NCBI GenBank assembly: GCA_019054805.1
Contig: JAHQIY010000001.1
Coordinates: forward strand, 4,106,501-4,170,500
Direction: 5' to 3'
DNA from: Brachionus manjavacas
Taxonomy: Eukaryota > Rotifera > Eurotatoria > Ploima > Brachionidae
DNA: 64,000 bases
The translations under genes were made by a program, and so were the position numbers. Below the pieces are notes generated by a model, which saw nothing but the letters and a program-made list of their open reading frames with translations, had not been told where the DNA came from and did no database searches. Shown one piece after another: positions 45,513-55,609 of the stretch (position 1 is its first letter; every line of letters begins with the position of its first letter).

Positions 45513-47758
45513 ATGCAGAATTTAATTTTATTTATCTTATTCAATACCTTATTAATTGGAATATGTCAAGTAAACAAAACTTGCAAAAATTACAAAATTT
45601 TAAAGAAATTTCCTTTAATCGGGCTAGGCTATAAATTCGAAATAAATATAAACTTTAAAAAAGAATATGGAATAGATTTCAATTGTTTTTATCTAAATTC
45701 AAATAATTATGTTCTTAACATTTTATCAAATAAAGCTTTTAAATTAGACAGTTCGTTCAAATTTAAAGAGCCTCGAATCGATTCAGATAGAACAATTGGT
45801 ATACAATTTTATAAAATTAGTTCATTTGATTTAAATTTTCGGGTTTTTTTTCATCTAAATAAAAAAATATTTATCCACCTTATCTATTTCTTTTATTCGG
45901 AGTTTAAAATTTTATTAAATGGGACCGAAAATTGTTTCATAAATGGGACAGAAAATTTTTCTTTTTTTTTTAGAGGAGTAACAGTTGGATTCGGATTCAG
46001 TGTTCGCTATTTTGAAAAAACTTGTCCACTCATTTTTGCAAACTCAAACATTTATTTGCTTCAGATCCATGGTCTAACAAATACCTTTCTAAAAAGAAAT
46101 TTACTTGGTTTTTCAACATTAAATAGTAAATTCAATTCATCTATTCAAAAGTTAGAAATTAAAGCCTACAGAATTGATTTGTTTGAAAGCATTTTGGATT
46201 CAGATGTATTTGAAGATGTGTATGAATTAGAATTGAAAGGTGAAATAAGAATAACTTCAATCGAAAAATTGAAAAAGCTTGAATCAATTAAAATAAAATT
46301 AGACAATTTAATTGATTTTATTCATTTTAATCAAGTGACATTAAAAAAATTAGATTCTAATAATGAAACTAAATTAAAATCGCTAAAAATTTACAATCAA
46401 AAATATAAATTCCCAGATAAAGATTTATGCTATTTTAAAAGTCTTTACTACTTAAAAAAGATAAAGGTAGAATATTCAAGCAATTATTATTGTTCATGTA
46501 CTTTTTTTCTTTTACTAAATTTGTCTAGTTCAGCAGACTTGTTTTTATTTCAAAGATTTTCCAAAGAGTGCATTGATCCACTAAATATTGAAGAGTGTAA
46601 AATTGAAAGCAAATTGAATAAATGTAATTCTTCATTTTTGGTAAAATATTCAACATACTCAGCTTCAGATTTGATTTATGATTCGGAAAAGTTAAATTTT
46701 CTAACTATCTTCATGACACCAATATTTTGTCTGGTCGCAATCATCACCAATTTGATGAACCTTAAAATTCTATCAAACATTCAAAAAGTCAAGTTTTCCG
46801 CTTCAAATAAACTAATGATGATCAATAGCGTAATCAACTTGGTCTATTCTGTAATCTATTGCTTTCATTTGGTCAACAAATGTGTTTTTGTAAACGGAAT
46901 ATTTTGTTCAGCCATTCTGCGAGAAAGATCTGTTCAGCTATTCGACATTATTTTTGTTGAATTTTTATTGAGTATATTAAAGATATGGTCGAATGCGTCA
47001 ATCATTTGTATATCATGGCTGAGACTTAGTCGATTGATCAAAGACAAACCCTGGGTTAAAAGAATAAGCAAATTTCAAGAAGATAAAAAGTCAAAAATAT
47101 TTGTAATATGCTTCTTTGTGTTAAGCGTTATTATTTCTATGGATAAGCTGTTTGTTGTTCGAGTGAATGAGCAGTTTTTTGTAATGGACGAAAGTGACTA
47201 TGAGGAATTTCCGAACAAAAACACTTTTATGATTAAAAGTTTTCGTGGTGTTGGACAGCATTCTTTGGAAGGTATTTATTATTTTGGAAAAAAGCCACTA
47301 TTTTTTATGCATTTTTTGTCTGCAATTTTCTTCTAAATGATCTTTTGGTGTATTTATTGCTTTTTATAATAGACATTTCAATTCTTTATTTTTTTCGTAA
47401 TACAATCAAAGATAAGAAAAATCTGGCTTTAAAACTGAAATTAAAAGAAAAAAGTGAAATAAAAGTCGTAAAATTAAAAGTTTATGTTACAGTTTGTTTG
47501 AATCTAATGATTGTTTTTAGTTTAAAAGTAGCTCACTTCGGAGTCTCATTTTATGTTTTTATGAAAAAATTATTTTCAAATTTAAATGATTCAAATGTCT
47601 GCTTGTATTATAGTAGAGTTTGCTCAAATTATTTAGAATTTAGTGAACAATTCTACATTTTATCAAATGCTTATTCGTTTATTTTATTTCGAAACTTAAA
47701 CAAAGATTTTAAGATTTCTTTTGACGAAATTTTCAACATCTTTCAAAAAGATCATTAA
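45513..47758 (+). pseudogene. Receptor gene copy C, single-base frameshift
   Basis: Full-length relative of the gene at 34530, open from 45513 to 47336, then open again in another frame at 47345-47758. The shift falls in an A-run at 47288-47293 that has six A where copy A has seven (36305-36311), between the fourth and fifth membrane helices. Otherwise all domains are preserved and substitutions are few. Either this is a very young pseudogene or the run length is a sequencing or assembly error, in which case the gene is intact. Confidence 0.88.
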
Positions 47759-48297
47759 ATCATTTAAAATAAATTCTAAAATATTTTTTAAAAGTTAAAT
47801 TAGAAACCATGTTAAAAATAAAAATTTAATTTCTACAGAAGCTTAAAATAATTTTGAAAATTAAATATTTACTTATTGGCTTTCAAATTTTTTTAAAAAA
47901 TTAGTAAAATTATGTCCATAATTTGTGGGTCAATTAATGTTTATTGTTCAATTTTCAATTTAAATGTTAACTTTTTCGCCTTTTAATAATTTTAAATAAA
48001 AATGCTAAAATAGCTTTTTTTTATTTTGATAAAAATATTTATTTGTTAATGTTAGAAACCTGTGGAGATGTCTTACATGAATACTAAGATAGCTCTTACA
48101 GCTTAAATACAACTTAAATTAGATTCCCAGTCACAAATAAAACGATGATTAATCGAAGAAAATTGATAGATGAATCTTTAATGAGTTAGGAACCATTTCA
48201 TCTAGATTCACCGAAGAAAATAAGTATATTTCATCGGAAATAATCGATAAAAATTTTTTTTTAATACATCATGATTTTTTTAATTATTAAAATATAG

Positions 48298-49732
48298 AAG
48301 CTTGCGCGAGCTTTAACTCGTAATCAATAATAACTCTCTTCACAACGTACTTGACCCGTTTGCATAAGTCTCTGTGCTTGCTCGCTAGCTGCTCACAATG
48401 ATTGTCGATACATTTACGGATAAAATTTCGCCTTTTTTGACGAAACAGTGAAGCAATCTCAGGATTCCACCACGGTGGCTTGGTGTTTAGCGTTCGGATC
48501 CGCCGTCTTTTGACGAATGATTTGGCGGCTTCGCGGAAAATATGTAAGAAATCTGAGTACAAATCTTTGACGGACCCTTTCTCTGATATACGCCACCAAT
48601 CATGATTTTTGAAGAACTGATTCATAGCGGCAAAGTCACCACTTCGCCAATGTAGTGCTCTGCTGTCGAAACTTTGCGGACGTGCTGCTTTAGAATGAAT
48701 CTGAAATCTCAAACTGCAGTGGTATCTGGAGGCATTGCCGTCTAGAGGTGGACCCCTTTTAACGTCTGACACTCGGTTCGGATCACTTACTAGAACAAGG
48801 TCTAGCAGACTGGTTGGTTGGTCATTACAGAAGAACGTTTCTTCTTTTACCATTTGCACAAGACTCGAGAATCAGCGTGTTACCATGATGGCTCTGCCAA
48901 CATGGTAACACGCTGATTGTACGTCCAGGACAGGTGCGCCGAACTCGTTCCATTCAGCATGCGGCAAATTGAAATCGCCCATGATAATTATTCCCGAAAA
49001 CTTCCTGTTTCGTAATAAGTTAGTCGTGAATTCAAGTGAGGTGGCTATGGCAGTGTCCAAATCGCTTGGGGAAATGCTGGAAATTTGATCTGGAGGCCTG
49101 TAGATGCATCCAACTAATAATGGTTTCTCATTTTCGATTCTTAAAGTTGCCCATATTTGCTCACAGCTGAGATCCATAAAACTGACTTCTGACGTCCTGT
49201 AGGCGTCATAGCACGACTTAATATACAAGCAAACTCCTCCGCCTCTCTTGTCGCCTAAACGATCTTTTCTAAAAAGCTGATAGCTGTCCATCTCGGCAAC
49301 CGAACTCTCATCAAACCAGGTCTCCGTGATGCCGATGATACTTGGCGTCAAACTGGCTGCTATCGTTTTAAGCAGTGGCATTTTATTATTTAAGCTCGTA
49401 GCATTTGTATACCAAAAGCTGATGCCTCCTGCATATGTAGATTGTGGTATTGGACAAAGCATTTCAGATGAAGAGCTGTTAGATAAAGCATTTAAAGGTT
49501 CAGATTCTGTTTCACACGAAGGAGACGATGAAGATGACGAAACAGCGGAGTTGTAGTTCGACTCATCAGAGTAACTGTTCTGGAGGATGCATGTTTCATT
49601 GATTGATGATGAAAATTTTGGAACTGATCGAACTTTTTCAATTGGACTATTTTGATATTTGAATAAGACATGTGAAGAAGGTAAATTCTTTTCTTGTGAT
49701 GGCATTTTAGGACCAAATGAGGCGATGGTCAT
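48298..49732 (-). pseudogene. LINE-2f ORF2 fragment: AP endonuclease
   Basis: The frame from 49732 has a Ser-rich start, then the endonuclease: SFWYTNATSLNNKMPLL, IIGITETWFDESSV, KRGGGVCLYIKS, LLVGCIYRPPD and GIIIMGDFNLPHAEWNEFGA. TGA near 48872 breaks it inside a palindromic insertion (48870-48918). The same frame resumes with TSLLDLVLVSDPNRV, the DxxL end of the domain, and WWNPEIASLFRQKR of the linker. ORF2 is cut at 48298 before the reverse transcriptase. Confidence 0.85.
48870..48918. repeat. 18-bp perfect inverted repeat inside LINE-2f endonuclease
   Basis: AATCAGCGTGTTACCATG (48870-48887) and its exact complement (48901-48918) flank a 13-base loop. The structure interrupts the conserved endonuclease reading and introduces a stop, so it looks like a fold-back insertion created by template switching. 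Confidence 0.85.
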
Positions 49733-49753
49733 ACCAGTCAGCTCCTTTCGCTG

Positions 49754-50614
49754 CTAGACACTATCCGGGACAGATACAATAAGTCTCAGTTCACCATTTC
49801 TAATACCCCAGAATCTCTTCTTATTGTCTTCGCAATTTTTCACCTTGACAATTCGTCCGTTTACTGTTGCTGTTCCGGTCAGTTCATTGTTTCTTCGATC
49901 CCGTTCTTCCCGAAGTTTCTTATGTGCCATACGCTCTGACGGCGTGAGATCTTCGTTGATGTAAACATTCTTCCATTCTTCAGAATTCCGGAGTTTTTTG
50001 CTTTTGACTAGCATGTCCAACTTGGCACTGACGCTTTCCATTTCAACGACGAATAGTACTCGCTCGTTGTTGGATCCAGTTGATTCTTGTGTCCGAATAG
50101 CCGTTTTTTTCCTTAAACATCTTGCTTTCTTAACTTTTGTCTCCGGAACCCCAATTGCGACCGCAAGTTTTTTTGCCAAAATCATCTCCTCATCCTCTTT
50201 GTACAGGTTCACTGGCACAGCAGCAATCACATTCTTAGCTCTCTCCTCCTTTCTCCTTAGCTCGGTTGCCACGGTTGCCATTATGACGGCCGCTTTCTCA
50301 TTCTGGTGTGCGTTACCAGCTACCAAATTTGCCCAGTTGAGAGATGCATTCTCAGTTGCCGATTGGTCATTAGTTTGACTCACAGTGTCAACAAGTTTGC
50401 TCAACGTCTCGATTGTCGTTTTTTGGGACTCGTTTTCTTTTTCCAAAGTTTCGATTTTTTGGACAAGAACTTGCATGCATTTGCTTATTTTGGAGAGCCA
50501 ATTATGGTGGTTTTTGCCGACTTCAGCCGTAGCTGAAGGAAGCCTTGGCCAATTTGCTTCTTGCAGAAAGCTAAGGTCCATCTGTTGATGTACAGCCATT
50601 GAATTATTTGTCAA
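49754..50614 (-). CDS. LINE-2f ORF1 protein
   Basis: A 286-aa uninterrupted frame. It has a coiled coil near residues 40-85 (KIETLEKENESQKTTIETL), then a globular RRM/CTD-like part (RKEERAKNVIAAVPVNLY, ENERVLFVVEM-type strand NNERVLFVVEMESV) and ERMAHKKLREERDRRNNEL. That order, coiled coil then RNA-binding fold, is typical of ORF1p of L1/CR1-type LINEs, which trimerise and bind their RNA. Nineteen bases separate its TAG from the ORF2 ATG. It has no zinc knuckle, unlike ORF1 of the other LINE here. Confidence 0.8.
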   Translation of the reverse strand: MTNNSMAVHQQMDLSFLQEANWPRLPSATAEVGKNHHNWLSKISKCMQVLVQKIETLEKENESQKTTIETLSKLVDTVSQTNDQSATENASLNWANLVAGNAHQNEKAAVIMATVATELRRKEERAKNVIAAVPVNLYKEDEEMILAKKLAVAIGVPETKVKKARCLRKKTAIRTQESTGSNNERVLFVVEMESVSAKLDMLVKSKKLRNSEEWKNVYINEDLTPSERMAHKKLREERDRRNNELTGTATVNGRIVKVKNCEDNKKRFWGIRNGELRLIVSVPDSV

Positions 50615-50959
50615 AAATTCATCGTCATCGATTTTAGCTTGACTGGGTTACTTTGTGTGTATGTAAGATGTATTTTTGATTAGTACTTTTGAACTTATCT
50701 TACTCATTTTTGAATTGATTCACTAAACGAGAATTGTTTTTTTTCAGAAATCTTATGCCACTCATTTACTACTCTTCGGTAAAAAAATGTTCACTCTGGC
50801 TCCAATTTTTTGATGATTTGCCACAATTTTCTCAATTTGTTTCCTCTTATTTACTGTGCAGGCCTTGATGAAGATAAAAATTTAAATTTGATAAGAAGTT
50901 TTGTTTAGTTAACTTGATTATCACTACTTTGATGCTTAAAAAGTTGGATTTAGTCATCT

Positions 50960-51310
50960 CATTCTCTTCTTTAGCTAAGCCTCGAACTGTTAGTCTACTG
51001 CTATATTCCCAATAGCGGATTCGTTGTAATAACTCGATCTTCTCTGTTCATTCTTTAAAGCTCTAATTTCCTTTCCTTTATGAAGAGACTAGATTACAAC
51101 AGCGTATTCTAGATAAAGTCTTACAAATGTGCAACAAATAGCCTAAGCATTTCAACGGTCCACAATCTGAGTGAAGGCCTTCGTTGACGCAACACAGCAC
51201 TTGCCTTATATGCAGTCATCCTAATATGCCCCTAGATCCTCACATTGCCTGACAGAGTCACCCAAAGATCCTTTTCAGAATCAATAAATTCTAAATAATC
51301 ACAACTATCC
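50960..51310 (-). mobile_element. Degenerate LINE RT C-terminal remnant
   Basis: The minus strand reads LEFIDSEKDLWVTLSGNVRI, then KASAVLRQRR and LWTVEMLRLFVAHL in broken frames. These match the post-catalytic region of a CR1-like reverse transcriptase. It is heavily decayed. The flanks at 50650-50950 and 51310-51950 show no gene. Confidence 0.55.
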
Positions 51311-51959
51311 AAAAAACCCATATTTTTTCCGCTTTTCAGGGCACCTTATTTTAGCGATTCTATTTAAATTCATCGCCTGTCACTTTTCCTAAAGATTTAG
51401 AGAATCGAGTGTGTAAAGATCGAAGTGTCAAAATATCTCCTTTAACTTAAATAATGAGAAGTAATTTACTGCAATCTGCAAAAAGCTTAATTAAAGCTTT
51501 TTCCAATGGTCTGGTATAAGACAGATATCGAATTATCTAATGTATATATTGCTCAATTAGTCTGAAAAGAAAGATGAACATTCATTTAATGAAATAAAGT
51601 TGGTAACGATCAATCCCAAGAGTTTTTCTCGGGTCTTTTGAAGAAACTACTTTCTTTGTTAGAAGTGAAAATCTGTTCTTTGTTTATTTACAAGTTATAG
51701 CCTAAAATGAAAAATTTTTTATAATCTGTTTCCTTTTTTTATTTGGCTCTATATTACTTTTGAGAAAAATTTTTTAGAGAAAAAGACGAAAATTTTGTCG
51801 AAATACTTTAGAGAAATTTTTTTTTAGTGAAAAATTTTAGAGAAAAATTTCTGTGAAAATTATGTGTGAAAATTTTTTCTGCAAAAATCTAATACTAGAA
51901 TATTCTTATTTAATTCAAATTTACTTAGTGAATTTAATTATTGAATATAATTTGAATTT

Positions 51960-53027
51960 ATGGATCTTGAAGCTTTTAAAAATTTAAATTTGAATGACGA
52001 AAGACAGTCACCATATTTGCGTCTAAGAAACCGCACTATTCCAAAAACACAAGCGGTCGCAAATAGTGATGCTTCGGACGAAATAGTTCATACAAGTCCA
52101 ATATTATCAAATGAAAATTGTTTTTGTGATTCTTTTTCGAATGTTAACAACAACTCAAAACAATTAGTTAATTATTCTAGTAGTAGTAGTGATGATAGTA
52201 TAAATGAACCGTACTATGACGTTAATGATTTATTAAGTTCTGACGACAATTCAATCGAATCTGTAAAAGATACCTCTAAGTTATCAATCGAATCGACCTT
52301 CGAAGAATTAATATTTAGCAAAACAACAAAGTTAAAACCAAAAATTGTATATAGTGAATATGAGTATATATACGAAAAAAAATATGGTAATAAAAAATAT
52401 TGGCGTTGTTCGTATGTCGATCTTAGTGCAAAGAAGTATTGCAAAGCAAGAATTCATACTGATTTGAATAACAAATTGATTAAAGTTACAAAAACTCAAC
52501 ACATACATGAAATGGATCCTGATGTAATTGATGCAAAATTATTGACTTGTGAAATAAAAGAGCGTGGTAAAGACACTGCTGAGAATCCGCGTCGAATAAT
52601 CACAGATGCCCTTACAAAGCTTCCGAGAAGTGCTAATCATTTAATTGCAACAAAAGAAAATCTAACTCAGCAAGTAAATAGAGTTAGGAAAAAAGAATGT
52701 AACGGTGCTGTAGCAAATCCCAAATGCAAAAAAGATATTATAATACCAAACAAATTAAGCTTAACTTATTCTGGCAATCAATTTGTGTTATTTGAGAGTG
52801 GTCAAGATGATGAGAATAGAATAATAGTTTTAGCCACAGATGAAAATTTAAATGTTTTAAAGAATAGTAAAATTTGGTGCGTTGATGGGACGTTTGAGAT
52901 AACCCCAACTTTGTTTTATCAATTATTTACGATTAATGTTATAGAGTCAGGTCGAAATATTCCATTGTTATACGCATTTTTAGATTTTTTTTTTCAATTA
53001 TATTTTTCACACATTTTTTTTCAATAA
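51960..53027 (+). pseudogene. FLYWCH/MULE transposase, truncated
   Basis: An open frame of 355 codons from ATG 51960. After a Ser/Asp-rich N-terminus comes a FLYWCH zinc finger at about residues 128-175, with YEKKYGNKKYWRCSY, KKYCKARIH and TQHIHEMD supplying C2H2 ligands. At about residue 305 KIWCVDGTFEITPTLFYQLF marks the start of the MULE transposase core, with the first catalytic Asp in CVDGTF. The frame ends after LLYAFL in AT-rich sequence, so the second and third acidic residues are lost. FLYWCH-MULE fusions are common in animal Mutator-like elements. No terminal inverted repeats were found, and it is unrelated in sequence to the 812-3437 element. Confidence 0.8.
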
Positions 53028-53109
53028 TAATTTTCTCTTATTTTTTTCAATAAAGTAATTTTCTATAAAAGTGTCAATTTTTTCTCGAACATTTTTCACA
53101 AATTTTTTT

Positions 53110-53820
53110 TTCTCAAAAATGATAGGTTGCCCCAGTGAGTGTGCTGATAAGGCACAATAAGACAGCTGATGTGATTGCTGCTCATCCAGCTATCAATGCC
53201 TGCTTTAAAGTTGTTAACATTGGGGGCTTGAACTAATTGATTTAGCAGCGAGTTCCATATGTTAGTGGTTCTGTTGAAAGAAAATTTATGTCTTTGTTGG
53301 AGCCTAGAATTTTTTTTTTTAACATTTGATTTGCTTTGTTTGTAGCCTCTATCACTTGAGTTTTACATTTAAGATTTTTTAAGATTTTTATTGAAGATAC
53401 TTCCAAGATCTCTTTTGGTTTCTGACGTTGATAACTGTTTTCCATTAATAAAATAAGTTTATTCTTTGTTTTTATGACCATAATGCATAAACACACATTT
53501 TGATGTGTTGAAGAGAAGAAGCCAATCTTGAGTCCACTTGAAAATTAAATCTAAATCTGATTTTAGTTTCACTGCGGTTATTTGTGATACCGTTTGCGAG
53601 AATATTTTAGTATCATCTGGATAAATTTTGACAACTTCCCTATTCCTTTCGGTAGATCATTGATATACAAAACGAACAATAGTGAACCAATCACTGACCC
53701 TTGTGGTACACCGCAAAAAAGTCAACCCAATCCCACAAAATTTCACCTTGAACAACTCGTTGTCTTCTATTTTTCAAGAAAGCTTAAATCCATTTTAGTG
53801 TCAGACCATTAAAGCCATTC
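53110..53820 (-). mobile_element. LINE RT fragment (third lineage), decayed
   Basis: The minus strand reads GSVIGSLLFVLYINDLPKGI near 53640-53700, then KCVFMHYGHKNK and a QVIEATNKANQMLKKKIL region at 53240-53500, and SWMSSNHISCL at the 3' end near 53150. Several frameshifts and stops occur. It abuts the truncated MULE at 53027, so this LINE or its insertion may have removed the transposase C-terminus. Confidence 0.7.
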
Positions 53821-54099
53821 GCTTTCAATCGAGCTATGAGTCGTCTGTGCGGAACAGTATCAAATGCTTTCGCAAAGTCTAGAATGTCAATTTATTCTGA
53901 ACAGTTTTCAAAGTTCAACTACAAAAGGTGGAAGGTCCCCATTTTGTTTAATAAAAAAAACATCTTGAAAACATTTATTAAGAAGATTTGATATTTCTTT
54001 CGGTTCTTGTGTTAATTAATTGTTTGACTTCTTTAATGCTTTGATTGATTCTCTGATAACCTGTTGATCATTTAGGTATTTGTATAAAAATTTTATAAG

Positions 54100-54535
54100 T
54101 TAGTCTGGCTCTTTTTTGTCGGGTATTGAATTATTAAATGATAGGGCTAAAATTCTTAATGGTAATTACATTAATGAGTCTCTAGAAAACAAAAATCCAT
54201 TAATTTCAGATTTAGTTAAAGAATACAAAAATTTTAAGGGAAGTAGAAAGCTCAATTTTAAAACAATTTTATGTGACCAAAATTTGCCATAAATAAAGTA
54301 ATTTTAGAGGTTCTTGTATCCAAAGGGTGGTAATTATTCTAAATTTTTCATTCTTTTTTTTATTTATTTTTATTTATTTTTCTTTTTCTTTTTTTTTTTT
54401 TTTTTTTTTTTTATAACCTTGTATTTAGTCGATTTTATTTTTGAAATGTAGAGAAGTATTTTGATTAATTTTTTTCTCCAGTTTGGCAAAGGAGCGCAAG
54501 CTCGAGCCAATTTAATTTATAAATAAAACGTTTTA
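54100..54535 (+). mobile_element. LINE 3' end with UTR hairpin and poly-T tract
   Basis: The plus strand reads LLNDRAKILNGNYINES, then NPLISDLVKEYKNFKGSRKL and TILCDQNLP before TAA. These match the C-terminus of LINE-1f (VERLVKEYKEGFESR). The 3' UTR holds a T-rich tract at 54360-54415. Hairpin GAGCGCAAGCTC (54492-54503, GCAA tetraloop) follows, then the tail TTTATAAATAAAACG. The same hairpin position and tail type occur at the 3' end of LINE-1f. Confidence 0.65.
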
Positions 54536-54765
54536 CCTACCGTGCTCTTTTTATTTCCAAAGAAACTAATTTACAGATGCGTTTGTAATCATTAAAAAAA
54601 TTCATATCCTTCCAGTTACATGAACATTTCCTGTATCTAAGATTTTTTTTTATTTCGAATTAGGATCTTGAGATCATCTTTTATCCAAGGTTTTGAGATT
54701 CTTTTCTTTTTAGAGCCATCCGTCACTCGAATGAATCGATTTCTAGCTTCGCTGACATAGAAAAA
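54536..54765 (-). mobile_element. LINE linker fragment (endonuclease-RT)
   Basis: The minus strand reads VTDGSKKKRISKPWIKDDLK and NWKDMNFFNDYKRICK, the linker between endonuclease and reverse transcriptase in CR1-like LINEs. It is bounded by other fragments on both sides. Confidence 0.6.
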
Positions 54766-54804
54766 AAACTCATTTATATTTAAATTCTCAAATATTTAAA
54801 TTCA

Positions 54805-54880
54805 TCTTTAAGATTAAAGGCTTTAAACATTCGAAAACTGCTGGAAAGAATGGTGATCTTATTCAGTTTTAAAAGTTCAT
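54805..54880 (+). mobile_element. Short LINE RT fragment, inverted twin at 57955-58015
   Basis: The plus strand reads LKAFKHSKTAGKNGDLIQF, matching the KsaGpDgi motif at the start of LINE reverse transcriptase. A near-identical copy lies inverted at 57955-58015. Confidence 0.55.
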
Positions 54881-55261
54881 GCATAGAATAGACTTGGTTG
54901 AAAAAAGCAATAATTAAAAAAAAATCTAAAATTCAATTAAAAAAATTCAAATGGTCTAGAATGTCGTAGAGATTTGGTATTTTATATAGCGGAAGATAAT
55001 GTTAATAGTGCAAATATGTTGTAAAGATTTTTGGTTACTTTGAAAATATTATTTAGTGAGGAGATTTTATTTTTAAGTATGACAGTTAGTCAGACTCGAA
55101 TTCATATTTATAATTTATTTTTATCTAAGATCTAAGGCTAATCAAAGGCAAACTTGTTTTCTTTTCCTTTTCATTTTTTACTGCCCCACAACATTCCTTA
55201 ATTGAGTTAAACTTTCTGATTTCTTGGAAGTGGTTGATTAAACTTTATGAGCCTTTGATCA

Positions 55262-55311
55262 AAAAATATGGAACGCTTCACGATTTTGCGTGTCATCCTT
55301 GCGCAGGGGCC

Positions 55312-55351
<40 letters not shown>

Positions 55352-55367
55352 ACCACCGAAGTGGTAC
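55262..55367 (-). ncRNA. U6: U6 spliceosomal snRNA, copy 3
   Basis: Minus-strand U6 starting at 55367, identical in its core to the other two copies, with the 3' T-run at 55261-55266. Upstream, only the first 45 bp or so (ATAAAAAACT and the TATA-type TATAAAAGAA) resemble the other copies. The locus is therefore independent of the 10.7/15.8-kb duplication. Confidence 0.97.
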
Positions 55368-55609
55368 AGTTTTTTATTCAACAAAATTTTCTTTTATATT
55401 AAAAATTCCAGAAGATTTTAGCATAAAATTTTTGGCATTAACTTTAAAAAATTGTCAATTTTTCTAGCAATTATAAACTTAGTTCATAACTAAAGCATGC
55501 ATTTAATTGCTTGCGCAACAAATCTTAATATTTAGTATAAATATTAGGCAAGAATTAAGAAATGCCAATTTAATGCTTGAGCTAACGTTTAAATCATAAA
55601 AAAGCAAAA

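Larger units (their letters stand above)
43578..48297 (+). repeat. Segmental duplication, copy 2
   Basis: Direct repeat of 32666-37317, about 10.98 kb away and slightly longer because it keeps about 70 bp lost from copy 1. It contains the LINE relic (43590-44150), intergenic DNA, receptor copy C and its 3' flank. It stops at AAAATATAG 48297, where the truncated LINE-2f begins. Confidence 0.9.
48298..50640 (-). mobile_element. LINE-2f, 5' part only, 3'-truncated
   Basis: Minus-strand non-LTR element, clearly more GC-rich than its surroundings. ORF1 (50614-49754) and ORF2 (from 49732) are present. ORF2 stops after the endonuclease and linker at 48298, where the duplicated receptor segment begins. 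The reverse transcriptase is absent. Loss of the 3' part is the opposite of ordinary 5' truncation, so a rearrangement breakpoint, not incomplete reverse transcription, removed it. Confidence 0.85.

Noticed and set aside
49326..50588. Several plus-strand open frames over the LINE at 48298-50640
   Set aside because: They are antisense shadows of ORF1 and the endonuclease, whose motifs are clear on the minus strand.
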